Positions 1-12,400 of a stretch of 64,000 bases of DNA are shown here, piece by piece. Both the position numbers and the translations under genes were made by a program. The stretch comes from Desmodesmus armatus. Its lineage: Eukaryota > Chlorophyta > Chlorophyceae > Sphaeropleales > Scenedesmaceae. Position 1 is the stretch's first letter. Every line of letters starts with the position of its first letter. Below the pieces are notes generated by a model, which saw nothing but the letters and a program-made list of their open reading frames with translations, did no database searches and had not been told where the DNA came from. The stretch covers positions 62,001-126,000 of the forward strand of contig VIIQ02000104.1 of NCBI GenBank assembly GCA_007449985.2. The letters are read 5' to 3'.

Positions 1-84
1 GAGCCGTCCTCAACGGACGCGAGGCCAATGGGACGAAGTCCTATGGCGTTAAGAGACCAAGGGGTGTCTCTGTATCTTTATCTT
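1..84. repeat. Dispersed repeat, copy 1 (also at 57,699)
   Basis: About 84 bases from the window start recur near 57,699-57,782 with only a few substitutions and a length change in the T-rich end. Both copies contain GAGCCGTCCTCAACGGACGC and end in a poly-T/ATC stretch. It is non-coding and sits in an intron here (SUVH) and there (Ser-rich gene). It may be a short mobile element or a fragment of one; no terminal repeats or target duplication could be defined. Confidence 0.7.
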
Positions 85-161
85 TTTTTTTATCCACCTA
101 GAGTAAAGCTGCCCCTGCCAGGAACAGCGGTTGCACGCATGTCATCTTCCGCACTACTCAC

Positions 162-258
162 CTGAGAGGGGTAAAAGCAGGGATGTCGACTGCAGCAAAC
201 AGCCCCACGATCACGTGGTCCGTGTCCGTGCGGCCTGACAGAACAGGCTGCACACATG
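162..258 (-). repeat. Partial tandem copy of the SET-core exon (exon 17)
   Basis: This segment repeats the 3' half of the exon at 405-569, offset 243 bp, including the exon end and a GT donor (CTCAG|gtgagt at 162/161). The copy still reads in frame as VIVGLFAAVDIPAFTP. It lacks the NHSC half and has no obvious acceptor of its own, so it looks like a duplicated exon edge lying in the next intron. Confidence 0.75.
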
Positions 259-404
259 CCCCGCCCTGTATGCATGACATCCACTGCTGGCTGAACACAA
301 CCCTCAACAACCCACCCACCCCACCAACCCAGCTGCTTGCCTGCCAACCCCACGCCAGCCCCAGCGACAGCGGTTGCATGCATGTCATCCTCTGCCCGGC
401 TCAC

Positions 405-3400
405 CTTAACGGGGTAAAAGCGGGGATGTCGACTGCAGCAAACAGCCCCACGATCACATGATCTGTGTCTGTGTGGCCTGACAGAACAGGCTGCACGTAC
501 AGATTGGGATCGCATGAGTGGTTTATGAAGCGTGCCACATTGCCCTCGTCACGGGCACACACCGAGTACCTGCAGACAGCACCATCAGGCCGTCAGCCAC
601 GAGGGGCGCATACTGCAGCTCTATCCAACATACGTTTGACGTGGCTTTCAAAAACACAGACTGTCGCCCACTTCAAGCAATGCACGCGGGCCTGCTACAA
701 GGGTGAAGGGCGCAATTCAATGATGTGTGACATCCTGTCGGGCTGTCTTGCCGCGCAAAAGCATCCTGAGCACCCCACACATCTTCAGCCCGCCACCTCT
801 ATCCTGGCAGGCACATCCAGCAGGTGCGAGGACCCTATTTGTTTCAGTATCACCCCCCTAAAGCACAACGCAATTCATGCTGTGTAGGAGGGATTTCTCC
901 GATGCAGGTCTTGCCTCACACCTCCCAGTCAACAAGAAGTCGCCTGCCAGAGCACCCACCGTGTGTAGTGATCTTTTTGATGTAAGCGTTACAATCGTTC
1001 ATCTGCATTCAACACACCACACTGCACAACACCACACATCACATGTTACAGTGAGTACTGCAGTCACAGGAACCGAGTATCCTTGCTGTATCGACCTCAT
1101 CGACATCCACTGTAGACCGACACACTGACACATGCTTCATGCAGGCTGTCCAATTGACACACTTTCTTTCTCACTCTCATCACGACACCCTGATACTGTG
1201 TAGTGTCCACTTCACCACAACAGGCTGATCACTGCATTCTCACTGCAGTCTCACCCATCTCTACACACGTCAGTCTCCAACTGCTGGACTAACGCTCAGC
1301 CTGCTCGACAACTGCGTGGCTACGCCTCCTACCCCCCCAGAGCAGGAAGAGCGGAAGGACAGTACCCGCCTCAAATCCTCCTGACTGCACCACTGCAGAA
1401 AAAATTGAAGGAAGCAATATCCCAACACACACAACCCCACCAGCCACACACACCTTGCACCCACCCTGCCAACACACCCGCACAAGCATCTGCAAGGCCA
1501 CAGGGGCGCCTGTAACACAGTACACCACACAAAGTGAACAATGCAGACAAAAGACCAGCCAACTCTGCGGAAAGCACCAACCACGGAAGGGAAACAAAAG
1601 AAGGATCACCACAGAAGAGAGCACCCGTGTGCCCAAGAGGCAAAACAGAGCAGAACAGACCTCTACAACTGAAAGGGGAGCCAGCTCAACCCTCAGTCAA
1701 GTGGAGAACATGGGAATGATACATCCATGTGAACAAGGCAGACAGACAGGCATCAGGGGAGCCACTCAACCCTGGAACAAGTAGACAAGAGGAGGGGGAT
1801 GCAGCGCATGGTGCACTCCCGTTCCAGAGACATCAGGGGAACCACGTTCAACCCTGGAACAAGCAGACAAGAGGAGGGGAATGTAGCGCATGGTGCACTC
1901 CCGATCCAGACACAAGCAAGTAAACACTGCAGGACAAGAAGATCACGCCAAACTGAAACAAGGCGTAGCCAGGGCACCAAGGTCCACACAGTATCAAGGG
2001 ATCGGCACAGCCGACAAGGGACCCTGGCCTGAACGTACGCACAGCACACAAACAAAGACGAAAAGTGAACATAATACGCACGAAGAGGTTCTACTGAACC
2101 TGCCGCTAACATAAGTAGGGCACCCACGTCCAGCCAGCACCTCCTACGGCACAAGCCATCACCATCAGCCTGTTGCAGGCGGAAAGAGGGCACGCAAAGG
2201 GGCCAAGAAGGCACACCACGTGTCCCCAACAAGAACAAACCACTAGCAATGCATGCAGAATGGAAAGCATCAAGCAACAGAGAAAGCACGCCAACCTGCC
2301 AAGGAGAATGTAGGTGTGGGCGATTGTGACGGCACCCAAGACCAACCAGAAAAGCGCACACACGCACCACAACAGAAACCTGAAAGCACACCAACAAGCT
2401 AGACCTACACCACCAATGAATGTGGCGGGTGCACGGCCTAAATGGCTGGGCTGGCAACTGGCAGAGTAACTGCATCACACATGTCACACCTGTAATGCAA
2501 GCTGCTCTGACAGGTGTACACAAAAGCACGCATGCACCAATAAGGACGCTACATAATGTAGTGATCCTTTTGATGTAAGCGGTTACAATCGCCCACAACT
2601 CACAGTCACCAGGGCAGGGCAGTGCTGGCACTCAAAGCACTTACCAACCAAACCAGACAAGTGTGCCGCTAGAGCACACACCAGCTGCGCGCTGCTGCCA
2701 GAAAAAAAACGCACTACGGGGGACCGGGGCCTCCAACTGACCTAGACCAGGGCACCTGGTCTAAGCCACCAGCAGTGCGCTCAGGGAGCTGCACTGGCTG
2801 AGCTGCTGCTGCTGCTGCTGAGAAGGGAAGACCGACTCGGCTGCGAACCTGCGGAGCTGCAGATGCGTAGCCACCAAACACAAATGCGCCAGAAAAACCA
2901 CCTGATGCAAGGGCCAAACAAGAAACAGACGGGGAGGGGACAAGTGCGAAGTCCCCAGAACCACCCACAGGAGCAACCACAAAGGGCATCACACTGCTGC
3001 GTGTGTCGTCAAGTGCATCATCCTGCCAGCCACCGCTGCCGCTGGGGGCAAGGCTGACCGGGCTGTTGCTGCCAGAAGGGGAAGCTGTGACAGGGCTGCT
3101 GTTGCCACTGCTGCTGGAGAAGGCAGCAGCAGAGACGGGGCTGCTGCAGCCGCTGCTGGCACTAGGGGCAGCAAGAGGCGCGTACCCAGGGGGTGTGCCA
3201 GCCTCCTGACTGTCAAACTGCTGCGGGGCATCTAGCTGCTGTTGCTGGGCAGCCCACTGCCGCCACAGCTGCAGCTCAGCAGCCATGCTGTCATGCTGCT
3301 GCTGCACCTGCCGCAGCTCGGCTTGGCTGCTGCAAGCTTTGCCGTACCAGTGCTGCACCTCTGCAGTCAACTGGTCGTGCATGGAAGCTGCCTCATGCAA

Positions 3401-6400
3401 CTGGTGTTGAGACAACTGCAGGTCCTGCTGTAGCTGACGGACCTGTTGCTGCAAGGGCTGGACAGACTGCTGGGTAGCCTCTAGCTGGTCCTGTAAGCGA
3501 CACTGCTGCTGTTGAGACTGCTGTTGGGTCTGCTCCAGCTGCGACTGTACCTGGATGACCTGGGTTTGCAGCTGAATGACCTGGAACTGGAGCTGGATAC
3601 ACTGGTCCTGCTGCTCTTGAAGCTGCAAGCGCTCCCGCTGGTTGTACTGTAACTGCTGCTGTTGGGCCTGCTGCTCCGCGCATTGAAGCTGCTGCTGGGA
3701 ACACTGTAGCTGCTGCTCCAGCTGTTCAGACCGACTGTTGGAGTGCTCAAGCTGCTGCTGCAGCTTGGTGACCTCCTGCTGGAGTTGCTGCTCCTGTCCA
3801 AGTGACTGCTGCTGAAGCCGGTCCTGCAACAGCTTGGACAGCTCATACCACTGGTGGGCCTCTGCGGACAGCTGATCCTGCTGTGACTCTGCCTGCTGCA
3901 GTAGCTGCTCCAGCTGCCGGGCCCGCTGCTCAGAAAGCTCCAGCTGCCGCTGCAGCTGACTGGCCTGTTCCTGTGCTGCAGCACGCTCTGCCTCAGCATG
4001 CTGCAACTGCCGTGACTGGCTGCCTTACGTGAGAAACTGCTCATCCACCTCCACGAAACGACCGAATCCGTAAGGCAGAATTCGGACCATGCTGCAGGAG
4101 GGTCTGGGAGTGACTAGCTGAAGGGGCTAGGAGTGAGAGACCGCTAGGGTGCTGCCTCTAGGACAGCATGCCCTCCGACTCCACCATAAAGACTGAAATG
4201 CTGCGACTAGAAAGGGAGAGGGATGCTGCCCACAATCGCGACGCGAGAGGTGAGCACCACTAGCGATCTTCAGATGTAAAATCTCAAGAGACACAGAAGA
4301 TAACTGGAACCCAGGAGAGACACTCAATTAACTGAGTTTGAAACCTGAAACGACAACTGAGAGCTCGGGAGACCACGTCTATCGACCGAGACTGAACACA
4401 GACAACTGGCTGACAACTGGCTCTGGCTGACAACTGGCTCTGGCTGCTCTAACGGGCCAAAAGCTGGCGAGCCCGGGGTTACGACGGCTACATGTCTGTA
4501 AGCTAGATCCATGCACCACCAATGAATGTGGCGGGTGCACGGCCTAAATGGCTGGGCTGGCAACTGGCAGAGTAACTGCATCACACATGTCACACCTGTA
4601 ATGCAAGCTGCTCTGACAGGTGTACACAAAAGCACGCATGCACCAATAAGAACGCTACACGTGGTCACAGCACACACAGCTACTGTGTACAAAGCAAACC
4701 ACGGTGAGTGCCCTGCAAGGAATCCCCAGGTGCCTGGGAGGTGCACAAGCTAGGCATGCAGTGCCGCAAGTCAGCAACATTTACCACCCCATCACGCCCG
4801 CCATGCTTCCGGGGGGCTGCACCATTGCGACCGTGCCGTGCACCCCCCAATTGCCGGTGAGGCACCTGCCAGAGCACCCACCGTGATCACAGTAGGCGCG
4901 ACCACTGCGGGTGCCCTGGCAGGTGATTACGCAGGTACCTGGGAGGTGTGCGAGCGAGGCTTGCAGTGCAACCACTAAGCAACACTGACGACACAAATAG
5001 TCACACCTTATTGTAAAGGAAGGCTGTTTCACTGCAGGCCTCGCTCGCCCACCTTCAAGGCACCTGCAAAGCCACCTGCCAGAGCACCCACTGTGATCGC
5101 AGTGGACGCAGCTATTGCGTGCATTGCGACCACAGTGGGTGCCCTGGCAGGGATTTACGCAGGTACCTGGGAGGTGTGCGAGTGAGGCTTGCAGTGGCAA
5201 CCACTCAGCACCACTGACGACCGATTCACGCACACCATACTGTACAGGAAGGCTGCGTCTCTGCAGGCCTCGCTCGCTCGCCTCCTAGACACATGTGAAG
5301 CCACCTGCCAGAGCATCTACCATGGTCGCAATGGACGCAGCTTCTGTGTACACTGCAATCACGGCAGGGGCCCTGGCAGGCAATCCCCCAAGTAAGTGGG
5401 AGATGCGCGAGCGAGGCCTGGAGTGGACTGCACCCACCCAAGCCAGTCAGCAGCACTCACCGCCCCTCCTTTGAGCGCCACTTGTCGTCTTCCTCCGCCT
5501 GCTCCTCATCCTGCTGCTGCTGCTGCTCCACGGCCTGCTCTGGTTCCTTGAGCTCTTTGCCATCATGGTCGCGGTCAGGACGTGGTGCCATGTCAAAGAT
5601 GTAGGCGCTGTCGCCATACGCTGTGTTGACACCCACGTCCTCCCGCCTGCAGCAACAGGTGGCAAGGCGGAGGGCAAGGAGGCATTTTCAACTGGGAGCA
5701 CACAGCTAGCAGGATGCTGCTGTGAGCAACTACCACTCAGGGGCCTCAGCCACACCTGCCATTTGTGATGAGACCCTCTCTCACTCAGACGGCGGCCCCT
5801 GAAAGTACAGTTGGCATCTGTCGCTCCCACGCTGCGCAGACAATGCACATACAGCACACAAGACATGCACAGCAACCAGAAATGCCACCAATAACAGCTG
5901 ACCGCCGCACTGCAGCGTGCACTTGCCCAGAAGCCACTGCTAGAAGCTCTGTCTCGTCGCAAGTACTTGCTGTCCACGACAGGCACAGCAAGAGAAAAGC
6001 ACATACAGACGGCAGTGTGCGGCGCTCCGCATAAGCATCACGGCTCGCGCGCACACAAGCGCCCCACACCCACCTCTTGACCCGTCCCGCCATAAAGCAG
6101 ACAAAGGACCCTGCGTAGACCGTGTCCCAGGAGCGCACCCCCCAGCCACACTCCTTGGTCTTGTATACCTCCAGCCTGTACTGCAGGGGACGGTTGACCT
6201 GCAGCAGTGCGGGAATAGCCAATGCGGCACCAAACCCAGGGACTCGGCAAAATGGGCAGCGGTGGCATATGACGCTGCTGTCTCGAAGTCGGTGCGCTGC
6301 CCCGAACAACACATCTCGTTTGTCGTGACTGGGGTACATGCAAGTGCAAGCACACCTGTTGAGCTGAGGCTCGTGGCTAGTGCCGGTAGGTATGTGTGTC

Positions 6401-9400
6401 TCAAAGCTGTACTGTGCTGTACATCCGCTCTCGTTCCCGAAACACCAAGCACTACAAGGCCTCAATCTAGTGGGACCCCCTCCAGCACGCACCTGGCGCT
6501 GCGGGCAGTCTTCCAACGTGCAGCCTGTCCAGGGACCGCACTCGATCATCACGCGCTGCAGGTTGGGCTGCTGCACTGCAATGCGCTGCGGGTGCACGCA
6601 CGGCACAGAACAGCAGTAAGATACACGGCATGCAATACCGATGATATAGAAGGTTGCAGGTTCAGGCACTGGCTAGTAGCAACCACAAACTCGGCACATG
6701 TGATCAAGCCGCCTTCATGTTTGCCCTTCAAGTGCACGCGCAGATTCGCGCCTTATAGGGCTGCTGAGTACTGATGACAGCAACAACCACACTAACAGCA
6801 TGCACTGTCCGTAGCAGCTCCGGCACAGCCACTCTCTTTCTGCTTCCATCAGCATGCCACTGGTACACATAGCACCTTTGCAGCTGCGCCTGTCCCGACA
6901 GCATGAAATACACACAGATTCCGTCCCTCACCTCCTTGCCTGACTTCTTCACCACCGTCGTCCATGGCAGCACACCGCCATTCAGCCGCTTCAGCAGCAA
7001 GTGCGGGCCGTTTTCGGTGTCAGCAGCCTCTTGCTGCGTCTGGATGACGTACTTCGCATTCCACAGCGGCGCGTTGTTGAACCTTGACGGCACGTACGGC
7101 CCGCAGCCGCTGTGGCCACCTGCTGCTGCTGCTGCCTCCATCCCTGCTGCTGCTGCCTCGGCTGCGGCGCTGCCGGCCACAAGCAGCTGCGGGGGCTCTG
7201 GAGGGGAGATGCCCTCGTCATAACTGAAGCCCTTGTTGTAGATGAAGGGCCGGGGGTCTGCTTGCCATGGCCTGCAGACAAGTACAGTATGTTGAAACAC
7301 GACAGAACACACAGGAACACGCCATGTGTTGTTGGGGAGGTGCAAACAGCCCGCCAAACACGTGAAGAGGACGGCACCTGCTGCTAGGAGCAGATGGCCT
7401 GTACAAGCGACCTGGGAGCAAGCGACCTGGAGGGTATGGGAACAAAGCCAACCCAATAAATTGATCGACAGCAGGCCAGGTCTGCTCCTGCCTCGGGGGC
7501 CGGCAGCAAGTGCTGTGAGAATGTGCCCGGCCAACACGTAGCCGGTATGCAGGTGTGCCATGGGGTGATGAGAAGGCGTGCCGCATTTGCGCCCGCTGGT
7601 GGCAGCGCAACCACCACATGACTATAGTTGTACTGGCTTGATTGACGATGAATGAGGTAGACACTATTGGGTCCCTGTTCACTATAAGGGCTGACGAATA
7701 GAAAGCCCTGCACGGTTTTGGTTGTGACGAATGCACAGCGGGGCCCACCTGCCATCGCTCCTTGGCAGCAGCAGCGCCTCGTCCTGCACAGGGTCCAAGC
7801 CAGGGGGCAGCAGCTCGTCCACCTGCACAGCACCAGCCAAGCACAGCGCAAAAACTTGAATGGCACGTCGCATTTGTCTCTACACGCCAGATGGGGGCGC
7901 TCAGGCCGCGGGACAATTTGGCACACCCTGACTTCAGCCGTCACTGCCAGCCTGCCACAACCCGCTAGCCGAATTAGCCACAGCATCCTGGTGCATGCTT
8001 TTTTTGCCAATACCGAAACCGCCAGATCTGCTGGACTAGGCCGGCCCTGTTGAGGCACTGCAGGCCGTCGCCTGGCTTGACGGGGTGCTGATGGCTGTTC
8101 AAAGTAACTTTAATGTACCAGGGGACAAAAGCGGCAGCCTTGGTAGTGACATCCCGCCCCCCTGGTCACAACGCCCATGCCTGCCGCAGAAGCACCCAAC
8201 CTATGAGATGCTGCCCCAGGACCCTCAGGTACCCAGCAACACATGTGCATACGCATTCCCCACCAGCAGCCCCTGAGACCACAAACTGGCCCCCAATCAT
8301 GCACACACCTCGTTGGTCGCTGCCACCAGCATGCAGGCCTTGGAATCCTGGCACCCCTCGCGCTCGACACCCTTGGAGATGTCCTTGCAGGTGGCGTGCG
8401 GCACAAGCCTGATGCCCTCCTGCGTCTGGCAGGTGCGCACCGCCTTGTGATGCGTGATCTGCGCGCCAGGCAGGCAGAAGTACAGGCAAGCAGTGGCATG
8501 GAGTCAATCCTGATTCGTCAGGGAACCAGACGCAAGTTGCTGGTCAGGCAACTGGGAGATGCACACAAGCAGGCAGGAGCGCACGCAGGCAGGAACACAG
8601 AAGAGCTACAGAATGAGGGCCAGTTGCACAGGTGTACACAGGGAGGTGTGCGGTCACGGCAGGCCGTTGCGGGTGAACTTGTACCAAGCTGCATGCAGAC
8701 TCTGCCAGCTCCAGCACATTGCACTTGCAGCCTGCTCACCCCCTCCCACCCACCACCATCACCACACCAGCAAGTGACCTCAGCCACACAATTGCTGCCT
8801 GCCACCAAACAGCGCGATTGCTAGAGCAGGTCAACCTGAGTGACGGTCCTATGCTACGACATGGATGCAATGTCGTCTAACTTACCACCTCGCTCTCCGG
8901 CTTGGGCTGCCCAGGCATACGCCGCATGGCGTAGACAAATGTGACGAAGGTCTCGCCGCCCTTCCCCTTCACCATCTGGCGGCAGCAGGACGTCTGTGCA
9001 TGAGGTGTGAGACCGGCAGCAGCAGCAGCAGTTGTTGCAGCAGCAGCAGCAGCAGCAGAAGGGGTCGCTGTTCAAACTGCAACTGGAGAAAGCAGGCAGC
9101 ACAGCGCTTGTTTTTTGTTTACGGGGGGGGGACTCCTGGGCACAGCGCTGCATAGGTGAGTGCACCAGCAGGTGCTGAGCCCTTGAGAAAGCACAGCGCA
9201 GCAGCACTGTGTTGCTGCCACAACAGCGAGGATGTCTGGGTGGGCGGCCACCACTCCACCGCCTGCTTTGTTTGTTGCTAGCAAAGCACACAACTCCCTG
9301 TTATGTGCAGTTCCTTTCACTCTTGCCAGAAGGCCTTAAACTGGCACTGCCCATGCGGCACCACCGAGCTGATGGGGCAGGCCGCCCTGCAGGAAACTTT

Positions 9401-12400
9401 CAAAATGTTACGTCTATTTCGGACTCGACCCGGCAACAACTGAGTCGTCCACTTACCACATAGTACAATCCGTCGTAGATGATGCTCGACTTCGTGTCGC
9501 TGCTGGCGTCGTCGTTGCGCCTGAAGTAGCGCACGGGCAGCCCCAGCGCCCAGTTGACAAGCATGTGCTTGTTTTGCTGTTTGAGCTCCTGGTCTTTGAT
9601 TTGCTCCTTGCCGCCGTTGAGGTCGCAGCCTCCTTGCCCTGCATGCGTGTTGCAGCGGGGGCAGGATGATGTCTTCACACTACACATACGATGTCAGTAG
9701 TGTTACTCACTAATGTAACCTAGGCCTGATGTCCAACAGGCATGTTGGACATCAGGCCGCCATCTTGGTAGCAACATGTTTTTTTTGGTAGCAACATGTT
9801 TGGCAGGTATTGCCCGACTGTGACACAGCACTGTGATCGATCAGCGGCGGCAGTGTGCCTTGAAGCCACAGCTGGGGATGCCCCGCCAGTCTCTTGCCCC
9901 CTTGGCCGTGCATGCTGTTGCAGCAGCACGGCCATCCATGGCTAAAACCCCCCTCTCAAACCTCCAGCACTGCCACAAGCTTGAGAGGTCTGCTGGCCCC
10001 TGCAAGGTGCCGGGTGCACCAACTAAGCCGCAAGCAGGGATGCGGCTGGGCATGTTGGCCTGCAAAGGCCGGTGCTCGTGAGCGCACCGATATAGATGGT
10101 GAGGAATTTCTAGTCAATGCGTCAGTGTGCCCCCAAACGCACCGGTGTAGATGGTGAACTCAGTCCCGTCTGCGTTGGCGCTGTACGTCCCACTGGCCAC
10201 AACTGAGGTCACCGCCTGCAGGTCGCCGTGGATGGTCCCGTCAATCTCTGCAGTGCAAGACATTACGCAGGTGGCTTGCAGGTGTTGGCATGGTCAAGAG
10301 TACATCACTAACCCTGCCAAGTGGCTTCCAGCAGCATGGTCTGTGAGTGCACAGAGCATATTTGACCATCCACCACTAGGACATGCTTCAAGCTGCAGCA
10401 TGCCATATGATCTGTCAGGACCCCAACAACTCCCACCCACAACACAAGCCACTATCACGGACAGTTGGCTGTTGTCGTTGCACACAGCACCCACTTGCTG
10501 TTCTTAAACACGTGCCCTAACAAATCAATACATATGTGTTGTAGATGCACCCACATTACTGGGATGTCGTCAAGTTGGCTGGGGCAGTTGAACCCTGCTT
10601 ACCGACATCGACTCCAAGCCTTGCAGCGACCATGCCTGCCATGGGTGTCTTATGGAAGCCCAGCACAGACGCCAGGGCACGCAGGCTCACCCTGAGAGGC
10701 AGGAAACACAAGCAATGCAGGCATTGCAACAGGCAGGTAGCGAGAGCTGTAGCAAGCATTGCCAATCTGTGCCTGTGCTGACCCTCCTTCCACAACAAGC
10801 ACATATAAGGGCGCTTAGCGCACAGGAGCCGTGCCTTTGTGCTGGGGGGCAGGGGGCGCTCAAACAACCCAACTTCAGTGATGAAAAACATGTACAATTA
10901 TACAACCAGCCTGCGCAGAAGCAGTCAGCACTGGCAGGCGCACCGTTGGTTGACCTTCAGCCCCGGCACGTGCCCACAGCTGCCGCGGTCGTTGACCTTG
11001 CGGCCTGCCTTCATCATTGCGCTCTCAGCCACCCTGTCAGGCCGCTTGCTTGGGTTTGTCTTGGGTTTATCCAGGCCCTGGGCCTTAGCCTCCTGTAGCA
11101 GCCGCTCAACACGCTCGTCCTCGCTTAGACGCCCCTGCAGCACATCAGCATTGAGAAGCGAGACATACAGCAAGTTGGGGAGCAGCGCGGCGTCGTTGGA
11201 AGCGTTGGAAGCGGACCGATCCAGGCCCTTGGCCCTTAGCCTGCTGTAGCAGCCGCTCAGCACGCTCGTCCTCGCTCAGACGCCCCTGCAGCACATCAGC
11301 ATCGAGGAAGCGAAATACACAGCCAGTGAGGAAGCGGCGACGAACCAACATCCTATTAGCTATGTGATATTGAGTGTGCAGTACCCTAGCCAATGCGCAT
11401 GTGGGCGACTTCAGCGCACAAATCTTGCACGGGGAAGTACCCAATGTGCGTTAGCACACAGTGCAGTGCAGGGAAGAGGACAGCTAAGCAACGTACAGCA
11501 GCACAGCAGCTGCACTGGCACGAATCACGACATGGCGCCACATGCGGTGCACCAGCCGGCCACATGCACACCCACGTGCGCATGTCGCCTCACACACTTT
11601 CAAGCCAATGTGCATGAGCACAACGAGCAGTTGATGTCACATAGTGTTTGTCACAGCTGGCAGCGTGATCCTTGTGAGCAAGAACCACCCAGCTGTTGCA
11701 CTGGACCTGTTGGGCCTGCGTAACAGGTCCAGTGCAACAGCTGGGTGGTTGCTGCTCACAAGGACCACGCTGTCAGCTGTGCCTGTGCTGGGTAACTACT
11801 TACAAGCATGGCATGACTGTCCATAAGTTCGACTCAAACAAAAAAATGGTACCCACTGCCGATGCTGGGTGCCACACTCACGTTGCGGAACTGGGCGTAG
11901 TAGTCCCGGCTCGTCTGCTTGACACCCCGCGCCAGCTTGCCCTGCGGGTCCGCAAACTCCACAAGAGGCACATACAGCACAGGATGCTGGAACTCGGCAA
12001 GCTCCGGCGCCCCATCACCTGCTGCTGCTGCTGCCGCTGCTGCTGCAGCTGTGCCTTTCTTCTTGGTGGCCTCCGCAGCCTGCTCTGCACCTGCTGCTGC
12101 TGCTGCTGCCGCTGCCGCTGCGGCCTTCTTCTTGGTGGCCTTCACAGCCTGGTCCCCGCCTGCTGCTGCTCCTGCTGCTGCTGCGGCGGCGGCGGTGGCT
12201 GCAGCTGCACCCTTCCTCTTGGCACCCTTTGCTGGCTGTGCCTCCCCAGCTGCTGCTGCTGCTGCTGCGGCGGCGGCAGCGGCGGCCTTCTTGCCACCCT
12301 GAGGCTTGGCTGCATTGGCTCCTGCTGAGGCCTCTGTATTGGCTGTTGAAGCTGCTGCGGCCTGCTTGCTGCTCCCAGAAGCGCCAGCAGAAGCTTGAGC

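Noticed and set aside
4781..5233. Cys-rich minus-strand ORF as the missing SET or post-SET exon
   Set aside because: Its Cys pattern only reflects the 230-bp tandem repeats; the true SET-core exon with NHSC was found at 405-569.
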